Part shown: piece by piece, positions 17,686 to 25,640 of the stretch
Layout of the letters: the number at the start of each line of letters is the position of its first letter
Numbering within the stretch: position 1 is the stretch's first letter
From: Leucobacter sp. G161
Lineage (GTDB): Bacteria > Actinomycetota > Actinomycetes > Actinomycetales > Microbacteriaceae
Assembly (NCBI RefSeq): GCF_001482305.1
Contig: NZ_LOHP01000002.1
Coordinates: 1 to 64,000, forward strand
Direction: 5' to 3'
Length of the DNA: 64,000 nucleotides
Made by a program: the position numbers and the translations under genes
The notes under the pieces: model-generated
Databases searched by the model: none
Seen by the model: only the letters and a program-made list of their open reading frames with translations
Told to the model about the DNA's origin: nothing

Positions 17686-17737
17686 GGCGAGCCCCTTTCA
17701 CTAAGAACTGGCTGATTATTGCACAGCTCGCTGCGGG

Positions 17738-18133
17738 TTATTCGCGCTCGGACTCAGTTTTTTCGCTCGCAGCGGGCTCGGCAGCGGGAGTTGCCGGCTC
17801 GGCGGAGGCGTCGCTGGAAGCGGCGACGTCCTGTGGCTCGACACCCTCGTCAACAACGACCTTGTGCTCGATCACTGCCGTACCGCGCTTGCGCTTCGCC
17901 ACAGCCGAGAGGATCAGCGCGAGCACGCCGCCGAGCAGGAGCCCCACGACGCCACCGATGAGCAGCATGAAGCCGGCGATCTGGCCCATCGAGTACAGGG
18001 CCTTCTCGGGGATCGGGAACAGCGTCGTCACGAGCGCGCCAACGATCGCGCCGACAATTGCCCCGACGATCAGCAGACGCCCGATCCGCACGGATCGCTG
18101 AAGTTCGACGGTCTGCTGGGTTTCGCTTGACAT
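17738..18133 (-). CDS. two-helix membrane protein of unknown function
   Basis: A 131-aa protein with two strong membrane segments (LLIVGAIVGAIVGALVTTLF and FMLLIGGVVGLLLGGVLALI) and a cytoplasmic-looking C-terminal tail rich in Ala, Glu, Pro and Ser. A short basic KRKRGTAVIEH stretch follows the second helix. I do not recognise a named family. It sits between the sterol-carrier-family gene and tatA copy 2 on the same strand. Confidence 0.8.
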   Translation of the reverse strand: MSSETQQTVELQRSVRIGRLLIVGAIVGAIVGALVTTLFPIPEKALYSMGQIAGFMLLIGGVVGLLLGGVLALILSAVAKRKRGTAVIEHKVVVDEGVEPQDVAASSDASAEPATPAAEPAASEKTESERE

Positions 18134-18201
18134 GGGGTTATTCTCTCAGGTTTCGGTTGTGTGTTTCGTTTCAGCCGGATTCGCCGAACGCGATCGAAGA
18201 T

Positions 18202-18567
18202 TCAGGGACGGCGGCGGATCACGGGCAGCAGTCCCTCGAGGTTCGCGCGCGAACCGGAGGCGAGCACGCGCGCGCCCGCCTTCGCTTCGTCCCAGCTGAG
18301 GGTGCCGGTCGCGATCCCGATCCACGTCTCGGCATCGGTCTCGATGACGTTCGGCGGTGTTCCTCGCGTGTGGGTGAGCCCGCCAACGCACTGCACCGCG
18401 CCGAAGGGCGGCACGCGCACCTCGACGGTTTTCCCGGGGGCAAGCTCGGCAAGTTCCTCGAGGAGGAACCGCACCGCGGTCGCGATATCGGTGCGCGCGG
18501 TGCTCCCTGACTCGACTGCGGCGAGCGCAGCGAGCCCGTCTGCTGCTGAGATCCTGCGTCTGGCCAT
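18202..18567 (-). CDS. sterol carrier family protein (SCP2-like)
   Basis: A 121-aa protein matching the actinobacterial sterol-carrier-like family often found beside purine genes: VEVRVPPFGAVQCVGG, HTRGTPPNVIETD, TWIGIATGTLSWDEA and GARVLASGSRANLEGLLP. The SCP2 fold binds lipids or acyl groups, but the ligand is unknown. The ATG at 18567 is six bases after TAGTCT on the minus strand, so the mRNA is probably leaderless. This -10 overlaps that of divergent purD. Confidence 0.85.
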   Translation of the reverse strand: MARRRISAADGLAALAAVESGSTARTDIATAVRFLLEELAELAPGKTVEVRVPPFGAVQCVGGLTHTRGTPPNVIETDAETWIGIATGTLSWDEAKAGARVLASGSRANLEGLLPVIRRRP

Positions 18568-18573
18568 CTGCCC

Positions 18574-18583
18574 AGACTATCCT
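18574..18583. promoter_or_regulatory. overlapping divergent -10 elements for the SCP-like gene and purD
   Basis: TATCCT (18578-18583, plus) is six bases before the purD GTG at 18590. TAGTCT (18579-18574, minus) is six bases before the SCP-like ATG at 18567. The hexamers overlap, so only one polymerase can occupy the site at a time, and both mRNAs should start at the start codon. Six bases is the usual -10 to start-site distance; initiation was not measured. Confidence 0.65.
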
Positions 18584-18589
18584 TGAGGT

Positions 18590-19849
18590 GTGAAGATTCT
18601 CGTCTTGGGGCCGGGTGCCCGTGAACACGCCATCGTTCTTGCTCTGCTCGCTGAGGATGCTGGGCACAGCATTGTCTGCGCTCCCGGGAACGCCGGGATC
18701 GCCGCGAGTGGGGTCGACACGGTGGACCTCGCGTTCACCGACCCCGTCGCCGTGGAGAAGTACGTGGCGGATCGCGGCTTCGACCTCGTCATCATCGGCC
18801 CGGAGGCACCGCTGGTCGCCGGCGTCGCTGACCCGCTGCGCGCGGGTGGCGTACCCGTGTTTGGCCCGAACGCCGATGCTGCCCAGCTCGAGGGTTCGAA
18901 GGCGTTCGCGAAGCGAATCATGGACGAGGCAGGCGTGCCGACCGGCCGCGCAGCCCAGGTCACCTCGGACAGCGCCGCCGCTGTGCTCGACGAGTTCGGG
19001 GCTCCCTACGTGGTGAAGGCCGACGGGCTCGCCGCGGGCAAGGGCGTGCTCGTGACGGAGGATCGCGACGCAGCGCTCGCGCACGTCGCCACCTGGGCCC
19101 CGCACGGCGAGGTACTCGTCGAGGAGTTCCTCGACGGCCAGGAGGTCTCGCTGTTCTTCTTTGCCGACGGCACGGACGTCGTCGCGCTCACCCCCGCGCA
19201 GGATTACAAGCGCATCTTCGACGGCGACGAGGGCCCGAACACCGGCGGCATGGGGGCGTACTCGCCGCTCCCCTGGCTGCCGGGCGGCACCGAGGCGTTC
19301 GTCGAGGAGATCAAGCAGACCGTCGCGATCCCGACTGTGCGGCAGCTCGCGGCCGAGGGCACCCCGTTCATCGGGCTCCTCTACTGCGGCCTCATCGTCA
19401 CGTCGAAGGGCGTGCGCGTCATCGAGTTCAACGCGCGCTTCGGTGATCCGGAGACCCAGGTTGTGCTCGCACGCCTCGAGTCGCCGCTCAGCGCGTACCT
19501 GCTCGCTGCAGCACAGGGCGAGCTCGCATCGCTGCCCGCTCCGACGTTCTCAGACGAGCCGGCGATGATCGTCGTGCTCGCGAGCGAGGGCTACCCCGGC
19601 GACGTCGCAACGGGCCGTGAGATCACCGGTCTCGATGCCGCCGCCGCGGTGACTGGCGTTCACCTCGTGCACGCCGCGACCGCCCGCACCGCGACCGACG
19701 GCTGGATCGCAACCGGCGGCCGCGTGCTCGGCGTGGTGTCGCGTGGCCAGAACTTCGCTGAGGCTCGCGCACGCGCATACTCGGCGATGAACGAGATCGA
19801 TCTCGAGGGCGGTCAGTTCCGCACCGATATCGCCGAACGCGTCGTGTAG
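18590..19849 (+). CDS. purD: phosphoribosylamine-glycine ligase (GAR synthetase)
   Basis: PurD ligates glycine to phosphoribosylamine with ATP, step two of purine synthesis. The 419-aa length is typical. It starts [20 protein letters not shown], has the ATP-grasp segments [15 protein letters not shown] and [12 protein letters not shown], then [11 protein letters not shown] and [14 protein letters not shown]. The GTG at 18590 lacks a distance-appropriate Shine-Dalgarno and is likely leaderless. The convergent proC gene ends 13 bases away. Confidence 0.97.
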   Translation: MKILVLGPGAREHAIVLALLAEDAGHSIVCAPGNAGIAASGVDTVDLAFTDPVAVEKYVADRGFDLVIIGPEAPLVAGVADPLRAGGVPVFGPNADAAQLEGSKAFAKRIMDEAGVPTGRAAQVTSDSAAAVLDEFGAPYVVKADGLAAGKGVLVTEDRDAALAHVATWAPHGEVLVEEFLDGQEVSLFFFADGTDVVALTPAQDYKRIFDGDEGPNTGGMGAYSPLPWLPGGTEAFVEEIKQTVAIPTVRQLAAEGTPFIGLLYCGLIVTSKGVRVIEFNARFGDPETQVVLARLESPLSAYLLAAAQGELASLPAPTFSDEPAMIVVLASEGYPGDVATGREITGLDAAAAVTGVHLVHAATARTATDGWIATGGRVLGVVSRGQNFAEARARAYSAMNEIDLEGGQFRTDIAERVV

Positions 19850-19862
19850 GGGCCCCGCGGGG

Positions 19863-20714
19863 TTACTCCCCGCGCTCGAGCTCTTCTGACCGGCGCACGT
19901 TCGCCGCGAGCGCCCGGTCGAAGAGCTCGCCCCACCCGGCGTCCTGCAGCACGATGACGGCCTGCTCGGTGGTGCCCTTCGGGCTGGTGACGTTCCGGCG
20001 CAGCTGGCCGGGCTCCTCGCCGCTCTGTACGAGCAGCTCCGCGGAGCCGGACACAGTGCCGTTGACGAGCACGCGCGCCTGTTCCGGGGTGAAGCCGCGG
20101 CGGATCGCCGCCGCCGTCATTTCCTCGACGTAGAGGAACACGTATGCGGGGCCGGAACCGGACACCGCGGCGACGTCGTTGATCTGGTCCTCGCGGACCA
20201 CGATGACGTCGCCGACGGTCTCAAACACCCGGCGTACGGTCTCGACGGCCTCTGCGGAAGCCGAGTCCCCGCCAGCGACACCCGTGACGCCGCGGCCGAG
20301 ATGCGAGGGCGTATTCGGCATTGCCCGCACCACCTGCGCGTCAGGCAGGACCGCCTCGATCTGCGCACAGGAGACGCCAGCAGCGACGCTCACCACGATC
20401 GCGCCCGGTGCGAGATCGGCGGCGATCCCCCGTGCGACGTCCGCGATCATCCACGGCTTGACCGCGAGCATCACGATCTCGGCGTCGCGCACCGCGATCC
20501 GGTTCGCGTCTGGCTCCGTCTCTGCCGCGTACGCGACGACATCGGCCGCGTCAGCGAACTCTGCCGCGCTTGCGGCAGAGTTCGTCGTCACCGTGATGGG
20601 GCGCGCGATGTCCACCGATGGGCTGCGGAGGCCGGCGAGAATGGCCCCGCCCATCGAGCCGACTCCAATCATTGCGGTGCGTGGCAGGGTTACGGTTTCT
20701 GGCTGCGTCGTCAT
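19863..20714 (-). CDS. proC: pyrroline-5-carboxylate reductase
   Basis: ProC reduces pyrroline-5-carboxylate to proline with NAD(P)H. The 283-aa protein begins its Rossmann fold at AMIGVGSMGGAILAGL, has VLPDAQVVRAMPNTP in the middle, VSGSGPAYVFLYVEEM, and the late signature SPKGTTEQAVIVLQDAGW. About ten residues more than usual precede the fold. It is convergent with purD and divergent from the CDF transporter gene. Confidence 0.96.
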   Translation of the reverse strand: MTTQPETVTLPRTAMIGVGSMGGAILAGLRSPSVDIARPITVTTNSAASAAEFADAADVVAYAAETEPDANRIAVRDAEIVMLAVKPWMIADVARGIAADLAPGAIVVSVAAGVSCAQIEAVLPDAQVVRAMPNTPSHLGRGVTGVAGGDSASAEAVETVRRVFETVGDVIVVREDQINDVAAVSGSGPAYVFLYVEEMTAAAIRRGFTPEQARVLVNGTVSGSAELLVQSGEEPGQLRRNVTSPKGTTEQAVIVLQDAGWGELFDRALAANVRRSEELERGE

Positions 20715-20852
20715 GCGTTCCAGTCTGCCCGAGTTTCGCTCAACGCCCGGTCAGGCTCAGCGGGCATTTTGTGGTTCTCCAGCGTGACCCCTGGTAAAGA
20801 ATGTGGTCCCGCATACACTTGAGGCCGAAGGGCAACGTACCCAGGAGGCACA

Positions 20853-21815
20853 ATGAGCAGTGAAGGCGGTAAGCGCGCGATCATCGCAGCGCTCCTCGCG
20901 AATGTCGGAATCGCCATTACGAAGTTCATCGCGTGGGCGCTCTCCGGCTCCTCGGCGATGCTCGCGGAGGGCGTACACTCACTCGCGGACTCCGGCAACC
21001 AGCTCCTGCTCCTCCTCGGTGGCCGCAAGGCGAAGCGCGCTCCAGACCGCGAGCATCCGTTCGGCTACGGGCGTGAACGCTACATTTACGCGTTCATCGT
21101 CGCCATCGTGCTGTTCTCGATCGGCGGCCTCTTCTCGATCTGGGAGGGCATCTCCAAGATCCGCGACCCGCACACCCTCGCGATGTGGTGGTTGCCCCTG
21201 GTGGTGCTCGCCATCGCGATCGTGCTCGAGAGCTTCTCGCTGCGCACCGCGATCAAGGAGAGCCGCCCGCACAAGGGCGCCGCGAGCTGGCTAACGTTCA
21301 TCAAGCGGTCGAAGTCTCCCGAACTTCCCGTGATCCTGCTCGAGGATTTCGCCGCGCTCGTCGGTCTCGTCTTCGCGTTCCTCGGCGTCGGCCTCACCGC
21401 GCTCACCGGCAATACGGTCTTCGACGCTGCTGCGACGATCCTCATCGGCACGCTGCTCATCGCGGTTGCCGTGATCATCGGGATTGAGACGAAGAGTCTG
21501 CTCGTGGGTGAGGGCGCTACCGCAGAGGATGTACAGAAGATCCAGCTGGCGCTCGGCGATGCGAAGGAGATCAACCGCATCATCCACATGAAAACCCTCT
21601 ACCTCGGCCCCGACGAGCTCATGGTCGGCGCGAAGGTGTCACTGCCTGCGTCAACCACGATGGGAGAGGTGTCGGTCATCATCAACATGGCTGAGCGCAG
21701 AATCCGCGCTGCGGTACCCGCGGCGCGCGTCATCTACATCGAGCCAGACGTCTGGCTCGACCCCGACCTGCCGACACCGACGACGAGTTCGATCGTCATG
21801 CTGTCGAGCGATTAG
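20853..21815 (+). CDS. cation diffusion facilitator family transporter
   Basis: A 320-aa CDF-type divalent cation exporter with about six membrane helices and a cytoplasmic C-terminal domain. Helix 2 keeps the ligand motif HSLAD. The helix 5 site, normally HxxxD or DxxxD, reads EDFAA, so one half of the transport site is changed and metal choice may differ from zinc. HPFGYGRERY follows the first loop as in the family. AGGAGG lies seven bases before the ATG. The DUF4031 gene follows after 15 bases. Confidence 0.9.
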   Translation: MSSEGGKRAIIAALLANVGIAITKFIAWALSGSSAMLAEGVHSLADSGNQLLLLLGGRKAKRAPDREHPFGYGRERYIYAFIVAIVLFSIGGLFSIWEGISKIRDPHTLAMWWLPLVVLAIAIVLESFSLRTAIKESRPHKGAASWLTFIKRSKSPELPVILLEDFAALVGLVFAFLGVGLTALTGNTVFDAAATILIGTLLIAVAVIIGIETKSLLVGEGATAEDVQKIQLALGDAKEINRIIHMKTLYLGPDELMVGAKVSLPASTTMGEVSVIINMAERRIRAAVPAARVIYIEPDVWLDPDLPTPTTSSIVMLSSD

Positions 21816-21830
21816 GCGCGGGAGGCCCCA

Positions 21831-22109
21831 ATGGTCCTCATCGACGACCCGAGGTGGCCGGCCCACGGCAAGCTGTGGGCGCACCTCGTGAGCGACGACA
21901 ATCTCGAGGAGCTCCACCTGTTCGCGGCGGCGAACGGGATCCCTCGGCGCGGCTTTGATGTCGATCACTACGACGTGCCCGCCGATATGCATGCCGCGCT
22001 TGTTGCGGCAGGGGCGACCCACGTGAGCGGGCACGAGCTCGTGCGCCGGCTCATCGCCTCGGGGCTGCGCGTCACCACGCGAGAGCGACGCGAATTGACA
22101 GGCGACTAG
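21831..22109 (+). CDS. DUF4031 domain protein
   Basis: A 92-aa protein of the small actinobacterial DUF4031 family: VLIDDPRWPAHGKLWAHLVS, LHLFAAANGIPRRGFDVDHYDVP and the HAALVAAGATHVSGHELVRR region are typical. Function is unknown. GGAGG precedes the ATG. It probably forms an operon with the CDF gene and its stop overlaps the convergent tadA stop by four bases. Confidence 0.85.
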   Translation: MVLIDDPRWPAHGKLWAHLVSDDNLEELHLFAAANGIPRRGFDVDHYDVPADMHAALVAAGATHVSGHELVRRLIASGLRVTTRERRELTGD

Positions 22110-22579
22110 CGCCGCTCGGCGAAGAATTCCGCGAGCAACTCCGCGCACTCTTCCGCGCGCACGCCCGCGACAACCTCCGGCACCGGGTGCGGGAGCCGGC
22201 CGTCGCGCAGCAGATCGTAGACGCTGCCGACGGCGCCGGCCTTCTCGTCCCATGCCCCAAAGACGACGCGCGGCACCCGGGCTGCGAGAATCACGCCGGC
22301 ACACATCGTGCACGGCTCGAGCGTGACGACGAGTGTGCAGCCCGCGAGATACCGGTCTCCGAGCGCGGCCGCGGCACGGCGGATCGCGAGCACTTCCGCG
22401 TGTCCGGTGGGATCCAGGCTCGCCGCGCGCGCATTCCGTCCCGTCGAAATCACGCTGCCATCGGGACCAAGCACCACCGCCCCGACCGGTATTTCACCCT
22501 CGCCGGCAGCGAGTCGAGCCTCTGCAAGGGCGTCCGCCATGGCGAGATGCTCGTCTGGTGATGGAGGGATGGTGGTCAC
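22106..22579 (-). CDS. tadA: tRNA adenosine deaminase
   Basis: TadA converts the wobble adenosine of tRNA-Arg(ACG) to inosine. The GTG at 22579 gives 157 aa, the family size; an upstream reading to 22624 would run across the promoter of upp and has no support. The zinc and catalytic motifs are intact: TGHAEVLAI and LEPCTMCAGVILAARV. The start lies six bases after TATTCT on the minus strand, so the mRNA is predicted leaderless. Confidence 0.93.
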   Translation of the reverse strand: MTTIPPSPDEHLAMADALAEARLAAGEGEIPVGAVVLGPDGSVISTGRNARAASLDPTGHAEVLAIRRAAAALGDRYLAGCTLVVTLEPCTMCAGVILAARVPRVVFGAWDEKAGAVGSVYDLLRDGRLPHPVPEVVAGVRAEECAELLAEFFAERR

Positions 22580-22584
22580 GGCAA

Positions 22585-22591
22585 TAGAATA
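22585..22591. promoter_or_regulatory. overlapping divergent -10 elements for tadA and upp
   Basis: TAGAAT (22585-22590, plus) is six bases before the upp ATG at 22597, and TATTCT (22591-22586, minus) is six bases before the tadA GTG at 22579. The start codons are only 17 bases apart. Both genes would be leaderless and the promoters mutually exclusive. Confidence 0.7.
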
Positions 22592-22596
22592 GGCCC

Positions 22597-23229
22597 ATGC
22601 GAGTCTTCGTTGCAGATCATCCACTGATCACACACAAACTGACGGTGCTGCGCGACGTGAAGACGCCGCAGCCCACGTTCCGCCTCCTCGTTGAGGAACT
22701 CATGACGCTTCTCGCGTACGAGGCCACCCGCGAGGTGCGCGTGGATCCGATCGAGATCCAGACGCCCGTAGCCACCACCACCGGCGTCCGACTGAGTGAG
22801 CCGCTGCCGCTCATCGTGCCGATCCTGCGTGCGGGGCTCGGCATGCTCGAGGGCATGGTCACCCTCATCCCGACCGCGGAGGTCGGTTTCCTCGGCATGG
22901 TGCGCGACGAGGAAACCCTCGAACCGACGACATACGCTGAGCGTCTCCCCGATTCACTCGCGGGCCGGCAGTGCTTCGTGCTCGATCCGATGCTCGCCAC
23001 GGGCGGATCACTCGCCGCGGCCATCGATTTCCTGTTTGAGCGCGGCGCGGACGACATCACCGCGATCTGCATCCTCGGCACGCCCGAGGGCGTTGCGCTC
23101 ATGGAGAAGGCCGCTGGCGACCGCAACGTGACGCTCGTACTTGGTGCCCTCGACGAGGGGCTCGACGAGCACGCGTACATCGTGCCGGGCCTCGGCGACG
23201 CAGGCGACCGCCTGTACGGCACGGCCTAG
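22597..23229 (+). CDS. upp: uracil phosphoribosyltransferase
   Basis: Upp salvages uracil to UMP with PRPP. The 210-aa length is standard. Visible signatures are [15 protein letters not shown] at the N-terminus, [13 protein letters not shown], the PRPP loop [19 protein letters not shown] and the uracil-binding [15 protein letters not shown] at the C-terminus. It lacks a Shine-Dalgarno and appears leaderless from the promoter shared with tadA. Confidence 0.97.
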   Translation: MRVFVADHPLITHKLTVLRDVKTPQPTFRLLVEELMTLLAYEATREVRVDPIEIQTPVATTTGVRLSEPLPLIVPILRAGLGMLEGMVTLIPTAEVGFLGMVRDEETLEPTTYAERLPDSLAGRQCFVLDPMLATGGSLAAAIDFLFERGADDITAICILGTPEGVALMEKAAGDRNVTLVLGALDEGLDEHAYIVPGLGDAGDRLYGTA

Positions 23230-23648
23230 GTCTGATCGCTCTCTCCTGCTGAGCGTTAGCGCTGCAGTGTTGGGTTCGCGGACGCTGCGATGCTGGGCAC
23301 CGGTGCGCCTGCTCGAACGGCAAGGGCGCGAAGAGCCCGCGGCAGCCTCGCACCGTGCAACCCCCCGAACGCCGACACGCTTCAAGCTTTGACCCCCGAG
23401 TAACCCATTCCGACCCGTTTTTCGCCCTCGCAGGAGTCGGTCTGGATGAATCGGGTCGGAGAGGATGGATGCGCGAGCTCCCTCCGAGGCGCCTGGCGCT
23501 CCCCTGTATTCCGAAGCACCCGTTTTATCTAGTCCGACCCAAAGCCACACTGGACAAGGGACGGACTAGATAAAACGGGGTGTGGAGATGCGGCAGGGCT
23601 GCGTCGTGCTGAGCGCTGCCGAGCGCTGCCGGGCGCTGCCGGGCGCTG
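23230..23648. other. gene-free stretch with inverted repeats
   Basis: No convincing gene is seen in these 419 bases between convergent upp and the aldo/keto reductase. It holds an 8-bp inverted pair CCGACCCG/CGGGTCGG (23410-23417 and 23452-23459), the long 18-bp inverted repeat at 23519-23579 and four 10-bp tandem repeats at the end. No transposase or target duplications were seen. Confidence 0.7.
23519..23579. repeat. 18-bp perfect inverted repeat
   Basis: CCCGTTTTATCTAGTCCG (23519-23536) is repeated inverted at 23562-23579 with a 25-base spacer. The arms are much more AT-rich than their surroundings. It could act as a bidirectional terminator or be the footprint of a mobile element. Confidence 0.75.
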
Positions 23649-23650
23649 CT
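23611..23650. repeat. four 10-bp tandem repeats
   Basis: Units GAGCGCTGCC, GAGCGCTGCC, GGGCGCTGCC and GGGCGCTGCT lie head to tail and run into the stop codon of the aldo/keto reductase gene. Confidence 0.8.
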
Positions 23651-24617
23651 AGACCTTGCTGGGCGCGCCGGCGGCCTCGGTGAGGGAGGCAAGCTCAGCG
23701 GAGGAAAGGTCGAGCTCCATCGATGCGAGCAGCGCCGGGAGCTGTTCCGCGGAGCGGGCGCTCGCGATCGGGCCGCCGATCGTCGGCTGCTGGCGGAGCC
23801 ACGCGAGCGAGACCGTTGCAACTTCGACGCCGTGCCTCTCGGCGACCGCATCGAGCGCGGCCAGCACGCTGCGTCCGCGGTCGTCGAGGTAGCCGATTGC
23901 CTGCCCGGCGCGCGGGCTCGCGTCAGCTGCCTGCGCCGCGCTCTGCTCGCGGTATTTGCCGGCGAGGAATCCCTTCGCGAGCCCGAAGTACGGGAACACC
24001 GTGAGCTGCTCGGTTTCAGCGACCGCACGCAGACCGTTCGTCTCGAAGTCGCGTTCGAGCAGGTTGTAGTGCGGCTGCAGCGCGACGGGCAGGTGGTAGC
24101 CGCCCGCCCGCGCGATCTGGAACCACTCGGCGATGCGATCGGCGCTGTAGTTCGACACGCCGATTGCGCGGATCTTCCCGGCATCGACGAGCCCGGAGAA
24201 TGCGGCGACGGTCTCCTCGAGCGGAGTTTCCGCGTCGTCGAAGTGCGCGTAGTACAGGTCGATCCTGTCGGTCTGGAGGCGCCCGAGCGACGCTTCGGCC
24301 GCGGCGCGCACGTTCTCGGCTGCGAGCCCGGGGTACTCGGGGTGAGTTGAGACCTTCGTCGCGATCGTGAGGCCGTCGCGCGAGCCGCGCGCAGCAAGCC
24401 ACTCGCCGATGATCGTCTCGGACTCACCGCCCGAGTTCCCGGGGACCCACGCCGAGTACCCGTCGGCAGAGTCCACGAAGTCGCCGCCACCGGCGACGAA
24501 CCCGTCGAGCACCGCGAACGACGCGTCGCGGTCGGCAGTCCAGCCGAACACGTTTGCCCCCAGCGAGAGCGGCGCGACCGCCAGCTCAGATTGACCGATA
24601 CGAACACTCTTCGACAT
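23649..24617 (-). CDS. aldo/keto reductase
   Basis: A 322-aa NADPH-dependent TIM-barrel oxidoreductase. The catalytic tetrad is visible: Asp and Tyr in DSADGYSAW (near residues 48-55), Lys in IATKVS and His in YYAHFDD. GVSNYSADRI and the C-terminal cofactor region IGGPIASARSAEQL are typical. The substrate is unknown. AAGGAG precedes the ATG. It lies 12 bases downstream of the GDPD gene, so the two are probably co-transcribed. Confidence 0.92.
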   Translation of the reverse strand: MSKSVRIGQSELAVAPLSLGANVFGWTADRDASFAVLDGFVAGGGDFVDSADGYSAWVPGNSGGESETIIGEWLAARGSRDGLTIATKVSTHPEYPGLAAENVRAAAEASLGRLQTDRIDLYYAHFDDAETPLEETVAAFSGLVDAGKIRAIGVSNYSADRIAEWFQIARAGGYHLPVALQPHYNLLERDFETNGLRAVAETEQLTVFPYFGLAKGFLAGKYREQSAAQAADASPRAGQAIGYLDDRGRSVLAALDAVAERHGVEVATVSLAWLRQQPTIGGPIASARSAEQLPALLASMELDLSSAELASLTEAAGAPSKV

Positions 24618-24629
24618 GTATCTCCTTCG

Positions 24630-25565
24630 TCAGCGGCGCGACAGCGCACTGCCCCTGACGCTACACGTCGGCGCTGAGATCTCCGCGCCAGGCCCAAGCG
24701 ATACCGGATCATCGGTGATCACGAGGTCGATGCCGCGCGACCGGGCTTTCGCCCACTGCTTCTCGGTGTTCAGCGTGTACACCATCGTGCCGATACCGAG
24801 TACGCGCGCCTCGTCGATGAGCTCGAAGTCGCGTTCGAAGACCTTGTTTCGTGCGCCGATTGCTGAAACTTTGAGCTCGATCGCCGTCTCCAGGGTGGCG
24901 CGCCCCCAGTCACGGGTGAGCATCACCCGCGCGTACTCGGGCGCGAGCAGCGCCAACCGTTCGAGGTTCTCAACCTCGAACGATTCGAAGGCGACGCGAT
25001 CGACGAGATACCGCTCCTGCAGCATGGCGACGGCGTTTGCAACCTGCTCGTCACTCCACGTGCCTTTGAGTTCGATGAGTGCCCGGCTGTTCGTCGGGGC
25101 GAGCTCGTCAAGGAACTCCTCGAGCGTCGGTACGGGCTCACCCGCGAAGTCACTGCCGAACCAGGAGCCCGCGTCGAGCGCCCGAATCTGGTCCAGCGAG
25201 TGGGAGGCGACGGTGCCGCGGCCGGTCGTCGTGCGGTCGAGCGTTGGATCGTGCATGAGCACAGGCACCTCGTCCGCAGTGAGGTGCAGATCGGCCTCGA
25301 CGAAGTCGACTCCCTGGTCGAAGGCGAGCCGCATCGCCGCGAGCGTGTTCTCGGGCGCGAGCGCCGCGGCGCCACGGTGCGAGATGATGCCGAACCCCTC
25401 GGCCCGGCTCAGCGCACCGTGGAGTTGGAGTGCGCTGGCGTTTGCGGCGTACGGGTTCGACCCGATGCTGGCGATCAGGGAGAGCACGAAGAGCGCCGCG
25501 TGGAACGCCAATCGGCCTCGTCGTGTGGGGAGGGGCACAGCCTGTGTGCGGGACATGCGGTGCAT
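24630..25565 (-). CDS. glycerophosphodiester phosphodiesterase, exported
   Basis: GDPD enzymes release glycerol 3-phosphate from glycerophosphodiesters. I chose the ATG at 25565 because GAGGAG lies eight bases upstream; the product is 311 aa. A basic N-terminus and hydrophobic segment (LAFHAALFVLSLIASIGS) suggest a signal peptide or anchor. Catalytic motifs are present: ISHRGAAALAPENTLAA, FVEADLHLTADEVPVLMHDP and, later, IELKG. The C-terminus has VYTLNTEKQWAKARSRGID. It may scavenge phospholipid head groups outside the cell. Confidence 0.92.
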   Translation of the reverse strand: MHRMSRTQAVPLPTRRGRLAFHAALFVLSLIASIGSNPYAANASALQLHGALSRAEGFGIISHRGAAALAPENTLAAMRLAFDQGVDFVEADLHLTADEVPVLMHDPTLDRTTTGRGTVASHSLDQIRALDAGSWFGSDFAGEPVPTLEEFLDELAPTNSRALIELKGTWSDEQVANAVAMLQERYLVDRVAFESFEVENLERLALLAPEYARVMLTRDWGRATLETAIELKVSAIGARNKVFERDFELIDEARVLGIGTMVYTLNTEKQWAKARSRGIDLVITDDPVSLGPGAEISAPTCSVRGSALSRR

Positions 25566-25640
25566 CTGGGGGCTCCTCACTCTGCGCAACTTCGCGCGGT
25601 GCCCCTCACCCTATCGAACTACGTTACCGTTTTGTGATAT

